From the NCBI GenBank assembly GCA_003024785.1, contig PUQB01000170.1, forward strand, positions 272,545 to 336,544: 64,000 nt of DNA. The letters are read 5' to 3'. The notes under the pieces are model-generated. The model searched no databases, was not told where the DNA came from, and was given only the letters and a program-made list of their open reading frames with translations. Position numbers and translations under genes: made by a program. Below are positions 36,801 to 47,582 of the stretch, piece after piece (the stretch's first letter is position 1; every line of letters begins with the position of its first letter). Origin of the DNA: Selaginella tamariscina. Lineage: Eukaryota > Streptophyta > Lycopodiopsida > Selaginellales > Selaginellaceae.

Positions 36801-38267
36801 TTCTTTGTTTTGCATTTCATAGCCAACAACTTTGACACCAAGGGCTACATTTACATTCTCGGCATTGTGGAATCTATTTATCTTGTGTCTAAGAGTTCTT
36901 GCTTTGTAGGATAAGAAATGTTGTTTACAATGCAAAAAAGGGCAAATGCATCATAAGGATTGAATGGTTTACTGCATTTTAAAAAAATGTTTGCAATGAT
37001 CTTTCTTGAAATTATTCATCTTTCTTGGCTAGAGTTCTTTAAAAGTTCTATATGTCTTCAATATGTCTTTAATGGGCAAAAACTCAAGTATCCATCTCAT
37101 AAATAGATTGCAACTAGATGGAGATCTTCAAGACACCTACCTTTATTTGATCACACTCATAGAGTTTATAATTAGAGTACAATGAACATCTTTATTTATG
37201 ATCATAAGTGTTGCACATTTGATTGAGTTTTTTGACATAAGACTTGCTGGCAACATAAAATTAATATTGACAGTGGTAGTATGTAAAATGAAAATGGAAG
37301 ATGTTAAAGCACACGAACTTTACTAAAGAAAATTAGTCAACTTTGTAGTTCAATCCGATTTTAGAGTCTCAAATTATATTCATGAGAGATGAGGCTACGG
37401 CATGCTGGATTGTCATGAGAAATGTCTTTAGTATTAATGTACTTTTTGAGTGTGGTTACTCTTTTTATTTCAGTATGAACCTTTCACAACACATGGAAAA
37501 GTATATACATCCTTCCTCCTATAATGAACATATGAAGCTGTTTAAGATGCTCATCAAAGGAAACACAACTGAAGAGTAGTTAAAGAATCAGAAATGATTT
37601 TATTCTAGGTTGCTGAAAATGCGTCAGAAAAAGACCTTCTAAAGTTGAACACTTGGCATGAAATGAAAGAATCATTGGAACAAACATATGTTGCAAGTAC
37701 ATAAATGAAGTTTCCTTGTTTAATTTTTACTATACATTGATGTTTACAGAAGTTAAAGGAACAAAAATCCATGGTACCAATAACAAACTTTGTTGAACCA
37801 GACTATTCTAATTAGACACATAATGCCGATGAAGGTGGACATTGTTGAGGTCACTCATCTAGACCTTATGAATGTGTTTTATAATGTTTGAGAGGTCATG
37901 CATCATCGGTGGGACAACATAGTGGGATATGACCATTAAAGAATGATTTGATTGCAAAGTATTTTACAAGAACTAACATCAAGATAATAGCATGGGACAT
38001 AATTAGCTTGACAAGGATGTTTCCTGTATTTCACTTAAAACCCAAGTGATTGAGAAGGAAACTAAACACTGAAAGAGAAGTTCATACAGCCTAAGAAACA
38101 CAACGACTCTCATAGGCCAGAGTACAAGTACACCATAGTCACAAAAAGACCAAGAATATTATAAGAAACATTTCTCAATCATGAAAAAATTAAGTTTTGA
38201 CAAGTTCTAAAACTAGAAGAGAATGGTGGTACAAAAGCAATTGTTAAGGACAAAGATTGGGCAATAA
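33823..38267. other. Decayed element interior, unidentified
   Basis: No intact gene. Protein-like stretches on the plus strand include 35666-35854 (NTLDVTQHVNDDFARVILAK, then KIYILDPSLGREFF). Others are near 36290-36450, 36400-36620 and 37382-37579. The KIYILDPSL segment faintly recalls a strand of C48/Ulp1-like peptidases found in some plant transposons, but the catalytic residues cannot be seen. The tract continues in the same style after the LTR insertion at 38.3-40.0 kb. Confidence 0.35.
36168..36281. repeat. 57-base tandem duplication
   Basis: Two 57-base units (36168-36224 and 36225-36281) beginning AACATYTAGCATGTGTG differ at two or three positions. The length is 19 codons, and one plus-strand frame stays open across both. 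Confidence 0.85.
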
Positions 38268-38330
38268 AATGTTACATTAGTAAAATAAAATGCTAAGATA
38301 TTAGTCTAACATTCAACTCTACTTGTGGAG
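38268..38330 (+). repeat. 63-base direct repeat, left copy
   Basis: Identical to 39987-40049. The pair brackets the LTR-derived insert at 38331-39986. The repeat itself belongs to the older host sequence on both sides. Confidence 0.85.
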
Positions 38331-39986
38331 TGTCAGAGTTTTTACCTGGTGCCACAAAGGCGGCTTGCCAGGTGCCAACCATGGAATCCCCTCTTGGAAA
38401 CCCCACGGAACCTGGTAAAGTAACCCGTATTAGGAACCCAAGCCTTAGGAAGTCAAACCCCTAGCTGACTAAGTCCACAAACGAGACTTACCTTGTGAAT
38501 CGGGATACACGGACTAGCCGAGCTTTAGGTGTCGTTCCTAGCTTGGCGTGGTTGAGGCGGCCGGAGCAAGGCCTCAACCACTAGTTTTGCGGAACGTGAA
38601 CTCGGGCAATGTCTTTGAGCTTGTGAGCAGGTTTTCGGACCAAGGAATTTGACTAACTCCTTGGAAGTGACGTGCCCCTATCTCAAAGGCAAGATCCTGC
38701 CAACGATAAGGATAGTCTAACCCTAGGGTGGGTTGTACCCTTGTCGTGTGGAAGTTTGGGCGGCACAACGGAGGGTTGCACCTTGACGACACAAGCTTAG
38801 CTTGCACCGGTAGGAGGTTAACGAGCTCTCTCTTGAACCCAGGAAGCCTCACTACATATACTCTACCTTATTTATGTGACGGACCCCCCCCCCCCTCCCC
38901 CTGTTTACCTAAATGAGTAAGTGGGCTGGCACAAAAATGCCAGCCCTTAGAGAAAATGGTTGTCCTAACCTAACCCCTAGGGGGGGGGGTATTAGGGCGT
39001 GGGGTTAGGTCAACCCTAGGGGTGTCCCTAACCCTTTTTTACAAGCTATATTTAACGAAAAACCTATCTTTTGTAACATCAAACTGGGGGAGAGTTTTCT
39101 AAAGGGTAAGTACTACCTTCGCCTAGAGTTTCTCGAGGTACCTAGTGACAGCCGGCCGGACTACCCCTAAACACCTAAGTGCACTAAGCGGGGCTGTTTC
39201 TCACTACAACTAGGGTTCGCCACACAACTCGGTAGGTAACAACAGTCAAACCCCAAAGTAAAGGGTCGAGTCATAGTAAAAACTATGACACAACAAGATC
39301 CCATGCCCACAGTTGGACAAGGACACGGATGTGCCTTGCTTAGATGTGAGTGCTACACCTAGCTTGACGTGGAGGAGGAGGTTGGAGACAAGCCTCAACC
39401 TCTGCCTCTTGGAACGTGCATTCCGACAAGACCTCCCAGGCATGGATTCGCCAACGTTAAGGGTAAGCTACCCCGAAGGTGGGACGTACCCCTGGCATTT
39501 GGAAGTTAGGGCGGCATAACAGAGGGTTGCCTTAACGACACAAGCTAGAGCTTGCACCGGGAGAAGAGTAACGAGCTCAGTCATGAACCCAGGAACCCTC
39601 ACTCCTATATACTACCTTATTTATGTGACAGAGGCCCCCTCCTGTTTTCCTGTTTACATAAGTGGGCTAGCACTGAAATCTCATTCCCAGAGGAAATATA
39701 CTTGGTGAGTTATTCATCGACCCCTAAACCCTAACCTGTCAAACCTAGGGGTATTTCTAAGCATATCCGACATGCCGAACTCACCGAAAATAGCCATTAA
39801 TCCAACCGGGACACAGAAAACAAGGGTAAGAGTTTTCTAGAAGGTAAGTGCTACCTTCGCTTACAGTTTCTCGAGATATCTAAGGACAGCCGGCCGGACT
39901 ACCCTTAAACACTTAAGTGCACTAAGCGGGGCTGTTTCTCACTACATCTAGGACTTGTCAACATAGTACAGTAGGTAACAACAGTC
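38331..39986 (+). mobile_element. LTR-derived insert of two LTR-like units
   Basis: The first unit (38331-39291) begins TGTCAGAGTTTTTAC and ends GTAAAAACTATGACA. These are 15-base inverted ends with one mismatch, as expected for a complete LTR of about 960 bases. It contains a TATATACTCTACCTTATTTATG block and a poly-C run. The second unit (39292-39986) is a shortened family-B LTR close to 32977-33822. No retroelement genes lie between them. The insert interrupts old sequence and is bracketed by a perfect 63-base direct repeat, so it is younger than its surroundings. Confidence 0.6.
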
Positions 39987-40049
39987 AATGTTACATTAGT
40001 AAAATAAAATGCTAAGATATTAGTCTAACATTCAACTCTACTTGTGGAG
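39987..40049 (+). repeat. 63-base direct repeat, right copy
   Basis: Identical to 38268-38330, immediately right of the LTR-derived insert. After it the older decayed sequence resumes. Confidence 0.85.
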
Positions 40050-41220
40050 CATTGATTTGTGTTTTAGGTTTATCAGCTCCAAGGTTTATGAGTGTTGTTC
40101 AATATGATGAGTAAAACAAAAATACCCAACTTGTTCAGACTTGTCCATGTATTTTTAATTTCTCATCTTTCATTTTGTAATTACAATTCGAGGTTTATCT
40201 CTCATGCAATAAAAAACTTGTTTTGATGTTTGTTTTTTAAATCATTCCTTGATGCCAAAGACATAATTAAAATAACAAATATAAAATTTAAATTTTTATA
40301 GCTTTAAAGTCATGTCTCAGTGTCAAAGATTTTATTACAATTACATTTATAGTGCTTGTTCACTGAATACATATTGCTTAACCATTTTGCTAATTATACT
40401 TCAACAAACAATAGATAAGAGAGTCCTCGACACCTCTTTTGGTATTTTGGATTGGGGCGATTATGTCAATCTAAAGCATGTTATAATATGGTATTGCATT
40501 ATTCATGTGTTAATTAGTTGTGTCTTACTGTTATATATATCCTATTGGTTTGGACTAGTTCATTTAATGATGTATTCTTATTTCAAGTAATCTCATTTAT
40601 ATTTACCAATTTAAAAAACATGTGAATAAAGTTCTTAAGGATTTATATGAACCTCGACCGATTGCAAAAGACATAGATTTAATACAAGAGGAGATCGAAT
40701 TCAATGGCAATAAGATTCTCTCTTCCTATAGTTAATGGTTCCTTTACCCACCAAGAGCACCCCATAAGGACCATGTTAAACATTTCAATTACACCCTTCT
40801 CTAGAGATGTCCTAATAACAAGGGAGGGTAGATAAATTAAAAAGATGCAAAAGTGTCAGACAAAATAAATAAAAACACGATGTTTAGATATTTATTGAAA
40901 GCTCAGTTTGTTGGTCACGAGGTGAAGGAACTCCTAAAGTAAATCTTTCATTTGTCTTGTGACGACAAGAGTTTACATAGAACATATAATGTTAATATTT
41001 CTCAATACTTAAATTGTTCATGCAATAAGTTTCAAATTATTATTGTCCAATCCACCTTGCATCCATATGTATCATATTTGCATATTGTATATAGATCCTG
41101 AAGTAAACATATTCATCCACGTGCCTGCACTTTTAAAGTATGGAGTTAATGTATTTTTCTCTAAGGCATTTGTTGGGAGTTAATTATGTTCATTCTTTTC
41201 TACATTTTCTTCACTACCTT
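40050..41220. other. Decayed element continuation
   Basis: This continues the tract broken by the insert. It has CTTGATGCCAAAGAC-like words (about 40250 and 40315) but no frame I would call a gene. A 92-codon plus-strand frame at 40312-40590 is hydrophobic and AT-driven. Confidence 0.4.
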
Positions 41221-41221
41221 A

Positions 41222-41400
41222 GGCACCTCATAGCCACACGAATGAACACACATGTGGCTATGGGATACTTAAGGTGGTGTGGGACAACCAGTCGACGCAC
41301 CCCATAGCACTGTGGGTTGGTGTGGGGGAAATTTACCCATAGCACTCCCTAATTTGGAGTGTTAGGGAGTGCTGTGGGGTTGATGGGGAAACGCCCTTAG
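41222..41400. mobile_element. Foldback/MITE-like element
   Basis: Nested hairpins in 180 GC-richer bases. CATAGCCACA (41229-41238) pairs with TGTGGCTATG (41253-41262). AGCACTCCCTAA (41341-41352) pairs with TTAGGGAGTGCT (41362-41373), extendable outward with mismatches (ACCCAT/GTGGGG). The motif CCCATAGCAC occurs twice. It has no coding capacity, so a nonautonomous DNA element is the best guess. The ends and target duplication are not resolved. Confidence 0.5.
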
Positions 41401-41881
41401 TACCTTAGAATTGAATTATTATATTCATTATTATTTCTTCAATAAATATTATGCAGACATAATATATTTAAAGAATAACCTAGTTCCGTTTTAACACACG
41501 TTTTCTATATGCACTTATAAGAATTCCGATGGTGCTACGGCAAAATCAATTAAAAAAAAAATGTTTTTCTTAATGCTTCTTTCTTATAATAATTCTAACT
41601 TTACTATTATTGTTTAATTACCTTATTATAAAAAAAATTAATTTATATTATTTAAATTTTTATTATAAAATACTTTATTATGATGATTCGATAGCAATAA
41701 TTGAGACATGCGCTATCAGAACATTCTTTTTCGACAAGACCGCTACTGAAATTATATATTGTATTGGACACGACTGTCGCAATGTGGACCACTAGTAAGG
41801 TATATGTATAGTAAACACGTCATATACTTTGTGGTAAGAACGCGGTGTAACGACGAGTATAAAGTTCTGACACGCATGCAT

Positions 41882-41914
<33 letters not shown>

Positions 41915-43012
41915 AGAGGAGAAGAGAGAAGAGAAGGAGTTAATAACTCATTAAAGTCGATTTATTTAATTTTAACAATAGATACAGTTCACAATTAATC
42001 TTCCACATACACAATATAATACATCTACATGGATGTACATATGTTGTACATGTATTTGAAAATGTATATACACACATGTAAGTCTTTATTTACAACTCCC
42101 ACCCTTCATACACCCATAGTAATTCAATAAGGACTGTGAAGAATTTCTATAAACGCAAGTAATGTATATATAATACATGCACGTGGGTTGTATCACGTGT
42201 CACATGTGTGCTACGTGGCAGGGAGACTATTTATTTATTCTTGCAATGTATATTATATTTCATTAAAAGTTACAAAGAATTTGTTCGGTCAAGCTTACCA
42301 AGCTAATGTAGGTAATTAATATGTATATATTATACGTACTCTCTCTTTTGACTTTAATCATATTATTACATTAACTTAACCTTTATTTTATGAACTCTAT
42401 TTAAACGCAGGTTGTTAAAACACTAATCGGGTTTATATATATTATTTGTGTTTATAAATCTCTCTCTCTCTCTCATCTTAAGATATTATTATTAATATTA
42501 TTAATATATTCTATTAATATGCACATATAATATTTTTAACACACACAATCATTTTATATTTAAAAATATGACATACATATATGCGTATTCATATTAAAAA
42601 AAATAAAAGATATAGCATTTTTTTCTCGCCTGAGATATTTTTTATATCAATGTTTTATAACACACACACACACGCAGATATATACATATATGTGTGTGTG
42701 TGCGTGTGCGTGTGCGTGTGCGTAAACTTTGTTTAGAAACACCTTGAAATTTACCGAGTGATGTCTAACATGCTTTTTTTGACAAGACTGCCACTGAAAT
42801 CGCATCTTTACCACAAAGAATAAACCAAAAAGGATTTAGCATATTCTCAGCACATCTGAGCGCGCGCGCGCGTGTGTGTGCGTATGAATGTGTGAGAGAG
42901 ACCTTCCAAAAGTTCTCCTAATGGGGTGGGGTTTGAGTGCAAGCTAGGTCCTCTGCCAGCAGAAACTCCATTTGGCCAACACCTACAAAAGCCGGGTATG
43001 CATTTGCATCCA

Positions 43013-43060
<48 letters not shown>

Positions 43061-44082
43061 ATATATATATATAATATTATATATGTATTGTATTGTATTG
43101 TATTGTGTGTATATGTACCTGTCTCTTGAACTCGTACATGACTGGCGTCTGTGCTGTTTATACAATTTGTGAGAAGCTCATCTGCCTTACGCAAGGGGGA
43201 CATGCACGCGTCTCTGGGATATACCCACTGCATGGGTGAACTTCCCAATGCGTATATATAGAGAGAATGTTTTTTGCAAATACATCTGTTTAAATGATAT
43301 TTAAGCAGAAACATAGGATTCTTAAGATTTCACACACACACACACCACACCCACACACTATATATATGTATATGCATGAAAACTGTCTTTTAAGTAGAGA
43401 ATACCTTCTTGATGACCAGATGTACCAGTTTTTGAGGTTGTTCTTTATGAATAAGACCATTTCTCGCATCAAGCCATGGCAGAGAGAGAGAGAGGGGACG
43501 TATATAATATAAGTTAGTGGTGTATGTATATTGATAAGACATGTTAAATGAATAGATGTATATCATATACATGTGCTAAATGTATGATATCGTTTATATT
43601 GACATTATTCACACATAATCTTCCACATATACAATACAAGTAAATGTACATACATCTAAAAATACATGCAATTATTTATATGATATACATTGTAAATGTA
43701 TATGCAAACATGTAAGTCTTCTTCATACACACTTTCATGACCATCGTAATTCATTAGAACAAGTAAGGACTGTGAAGAACATCCGAGCAAGGACTGTCAG
43801 GGTGGGTTCCCATGTACAGGAGGGAGGCCAAAACACACGGACGCACGCACGCACGCACGCACGCACGTATGCACACACGCACCAGATCTCGCAATTTGAG
43901 TTAAGAGTTTGCAAAACAAAGAGCTTGACAAGGGCATGTGCACACCACTAAATGTCTCTGCAAAAATACAAAAACGGGTACTTAAACAACTATATATATA
44001 TATAGAGCGGGGGCGATGCAGAAGAGACACACACATTGTGTGTGTGTGTGTGACCTACATGTATGGTCGGCTTCATTAACCT
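41401..44082. other. Intergenic, microsatellite-rich
   Basis: No gene is supported. Prominent tracts are (TG)n-(AG)n at 41882-41915, (CA)n at 42660-42673, TG/CG tracts at 42692-42722 and 42860-42880, (CT)n-(TA)n at 43017-43075, GCAC repeats near 43835-43866 and TG near 44036-44051. About 180 bases at 41990-42150 are repeated, diverged, at 43600-43780 (shared landmarks AATCTTCCACATA, ACATGTAAGTCTT and AAGGACTGTGAAGAA). Confidence 0.55.
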
Positions 44083-44613
44083 TCACTTGCAACTCCTTTT
44101 CGTCCCTTTGAACATGCATACTGGATGAAAACTAAAGCCAAAATCCAAGTATAAAAACTATGAAGTTGAAGAGAATGGTATACCGTTTACAATGGTAGCA
44201 AAATCGCTGTAGCTGAGAGTCCACAGTACATATCGACGCCTTCGCGTGTTCTGGACAAACTTTACACTTCTGAAGGTATTCCTTACCCTTCGACAAGTCC
44301 ATGTTGCAACCGTCTACTAGACACACTGTTAACTAGTGTTAGACAGAATTGATAACACACACACAAACGTACATACATACAATGTACACAAAGACATTTA
44401 ACCCACACAATTGTACAAATATGCACGTGAATGCTAGCTCTAGTTTTATTACCTCCTGAGTCAGTTTCTTTCCCTTTGCACAATGCTGCTCCTTAGGCTT
44501 GGAAAGGTCTCCATTATGACTTACTGCTTGGTCTATAAACCATGTTAAGCACACATGCACACACATATCAGTTTATGTTTTGCATTTCGAATAGACTTAT
44601 TCATATGTGTGTG

Positions 44614-44647
<34 letters not shown>

Positions 44648-46048
44648 CGCACGCACGCACGGAAAAGAAACAGGATATATACGTACTTATGCACGTGCGG
44701 AGAAATGGACAGATATGCTCATCACCGACTTGAGTGCAATGCTTACCGATTGTGTGATGCTGTTCCTGAGAGTCGGCTTCGCGATTTACTTGGCAGTCTA
44801 TGAATGATATCGTACCGTTACGCAGTATTCACACACACACACACAGACAATAATATCACCTTCAGTGGGTTGATTCCCGGTCGCACGTTCGTGTTTCTTA
44901 GACTTGGACAACTTTCCCTTGCCACCGTGTTTCTGTAAACCACGTTAAACACTGTTAACCAACATTCATAACACACGCACACATGCACAAACACAATATG
45001 TATCCATATTGGAGAGATACATCCACATATTTGTTCCACCTTGAGTCCGTTGTGTTCTGCCGTCCGGTGATGCTCCTTGGGCTTGTAAAACTCTACTACT
45101 GTAAACCGGAGTTGAACAGCAATAGGACACACATAGACATCTGTACATATGGGCATATACAAACATGGATATGCGTGCTCTTTACCACTTTGAGTCCGAT
45201 GTTTTCCATGCCCTGCAATTATGGTTAAACACAGTTAAACGGACAGACGCGCTAGTACTAGTTTTATTACCATCTTGAGTCGGTTGTTTTCCAATTTTGA
45301 GACGAACCTTCTTGGACCTGGACACCTTAACGATGCGAACGTCTACTTGGCACTCTGTAAATCATGTTTAAAAGCCATGTATAACAATCACAGGATACAT
45401 CCGTATATATTTATGGAAAACACAGACGTGTATATTTATGTCAGGAGTTAAGCTTTCTTACCAAGTGTGTCTGCAGTCCGCTGTTCTCCATCTGTACACT
45501 GTATAATAGATATATAGCTTTGTAATAAGTTAAATTGATATGGTTAAGAAGAATTGAGTGTACTATTCGATGCTTACCGTGACATGAAGAGTGTAATACA
45601 GCGGCTTCAATATTCGCGTTCCGTCGCGTGCATATTCTTCTACATTAACGTCTGACGGCTTCTCTTCCAATAGCGGCGATCCCAGGCATGCATATGCTGC
45701 CCCTTTAGCGGCTTCCATTTTCCAAGTACGTTCCTATATACCGAATGTGAGAAGTTTTTCAGTTGATTACTTACACCCTAGAAATATAAACTTACCTTTG
45801 CAAAGTCGTTTGCAAGCCATGCCATTTCTTCAAGGACGAAATCCCAATGATACTTGCCTCTCTTTCCCTTCAAATCCATAAGAAACATTATACACATCGA
45901 GTATGCTCCTCTGTGTGTTTTGTACGACGTTCATGTTTTATGTCATAAGCAAAACAGGGGTTACCTGTAGAGAAAGCAGGAGCTTTCTGGTCAGCTTAAC
46001 TCCAGATGTCGGTGTAACACTCTGCTTGTGACGATCTCCCGTAGAATC
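44083..46048 (-). CDS. HSA-domain/SBP zinc-finger composite gene
   Basis: Exons on the minus strand, all GT..AG: 45965-46048; 45796-45867 (KYHWDFVLEEMAWLANDF); 45578-45733 (ERTWKMEAAKGAAY, then an acidic tail); seven small exons (45498 to 44453); 44184-44325; and 44083-44131. The second and third form an HSA domain closest to plant EAF1, where it docks actin-related proteins in the NuA4 acetyltransferase. The last two form an SBP domain: zinc finger 1 ligands C, C, C, H at spacings 1, 6, 23, 26, and finger 2 as QRFCYHC, RFH and KRSC. SBP proteins bind GTAC DNA. Phases agree at every junction except after 44453, where one base is lacking. A stop follows KRSCK, removing the basic nuclear-localisation tail. 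No SANT domain is seen. It may instead be two genes read as one; transcript data are absent. Confidence 0.6.
44453..45498 (-). repeat. Tandem array of seven related small exons
   Basis: Exons at 45462-45498, 45271-45354, 45186-45212, 45040-45098, 44860-44932, 44747-44797 and 44453-44532 (37, 84, 27, 59, 73, 51 and 80 bases). Most are flanked by phase-1 introns. Their 3' ends share a GGAAAACAWCSGACTCAAG-like consensus and their upstream introns share (A)ACRTGGTTTACAG-like acceptors. Encoded pieces resemble the first half of an SBP finger: CQVDVRIVKVSRSKK, CQVNREADSQEQHH, FYKPKEHHRTAEH, LSKSKKHERA and DLSKPKEQH, compared with CLVDGCNMDLSKGKEY in the intact SBP exon. Zinc ligands beyond the first Cys are lost. 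Confidence 0.65.
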
Positions 46049-46159
46049 CTTGAAAGAGCCCGTGCAGGATTATCGATGCAATGCATTCAAATAAAGCCGG
46101 TACACAGAGTCCACCGGATTTAAATAACCTTGCATTACGCTACATTTTACCGGGATTCG

Positions 46160-46520
46160 AAGGACTTACAAGCATGCCGCGCCTTGTTCCGTGGCCGTTT
46201 GCTGCTCCATCGCCATGTCGCTCCTTCGTCTCCTTCCTTCTCTGCTAGCCAGCTTGCTAACATGCAGAATCCATGGCGATTTTCATACATTGAAGCACAT
46301 ACCTCGATGCTGCTTCGATCAGCTCCATGGCGGAGGCTCCGTGCTTATCCTTCGTCTTCCTCTTCAATCCAGCTTTCTGTATACAGAATCCATGGCGATT
46401 TCCAGCATTCAAACACTTACACCAATGCCGCCTCGATCTACTCCATGGTGGACGCTTTCTGCTTCAGGCGGCCGTGCTCGCCTCTCCATCTCCTCGCTCG
46501 CCCGCAACGAAAACCTAATG
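46160..46520 (-). repeat. Triplicated leader exon block
   Basis: Three diverged units of about 120-133 bases lie upstream of the HSA exons. Each carries a block like KRKTKDKHG..MELIEAAS (minus strand, clearest near 46303-46370), a splice-donor-like GTATGT or GTAAGT (near 46302, 46421 and 46169), and the shared AATCGCCATGGATTCTG word. GC content is higher than in the surroundings. They look like alternative or duplicated first exons of the HSA/SBP gene; which one is used, if any, cannot be told. Confidence 0.45.
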
Positions 46521-46524
46521 CGAA

Positions 46525-47582
46525 GCTCGAATGCATTCTAGTAGCTCGAATGTTTATGCCCGCCACTTCTCTTACATTGGGATCTTGCCACATGTATCCG
46601 CCAACGGTCCAGATAGTTGGAGCATATTCCTGTTAAAAGTTCACAGTGAACAATATAGTATATTCGATCCATACGTGTCTAAAAGAAAGTTATATATGAT
46701 TAATAATAATACATCGTACATACAAATATACTACACGCATGCATATCTATATTCCCGGTGTATATACATATACATACATATTGTGTATGCGTAGAAATGT
46801 GAACCCTGTTAAAGAGTATGAGATTCCTTGGAATATGCCAATTATATAGCCATTGAAGTATGTATATATCTACAATTCATATGTTTACTCGTATATAATA
46901 TATCATATTGTTGCATCAATCTGGATAGAGAGGCATACAAGATATGGATCTAGTATCATATGACCACTAACAGCCAAACATCTACTCCTATTTAAATTGT
47001 TTATTTTACAATTATTATATTAACCTTGAACATCTTAAAGCTTTTATATAATGGATCAATATGAAGCATCAAAATAAGATATTTTTTAGAGTGGTTAAGT
47101 TCCACACAACTTTGTTGTCCAATTGCTGTGAAACTCTTAAACAAAAAACGGTGCTGCCTACCTGTCTGTATAGATGAGACCAAAACTCTATTTGGATAAG
47201 CTCATTGTCCCCTATTAAACCTCCATTTTAACTATTACATTACTTATTTATACATTAATCTTCAATTTAAAATGATTGCCTTTGTTCATAACCATCTCTT
47301 CATCAACCAATAAAAACTATGTCAAACAACTAGTATTTTGTCCCCCCACACACACACATACCTCCTTAACCAATAGAAATCAAGTCATGTATTCACACAC
47401 TTCTTTTTTGGAGTCTGAACACCATTTAATTCAATAATGTATACAATGAAAGAATATAAACTTTTGTCTAGATGCCTTGACAAATCAACTAAGTATATTT
47501 ACAAATTGGAATCAACCTGTACGTATCTACCTGAAAATAAATCTGTACATCAGTGTACAAAGACAAATCTCTCTCTCACACA
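46525..47582. other. Intergenic region
   Basis: The 3' flank of the NAC gene and 5' flank of the HSA/SBP gene. No gene is supported. A TATA-rich stretch (46650-46780) could include the promoter of the HSA/SBP gene. Confidence 0.5.

Noticed and set aside
46130-46636. 168-codon plus-strand frame
   Set aside because: It is opposite the triplicated leader block and its repeats (RIHGDF, SMVDA) are the antisense of that duplication.
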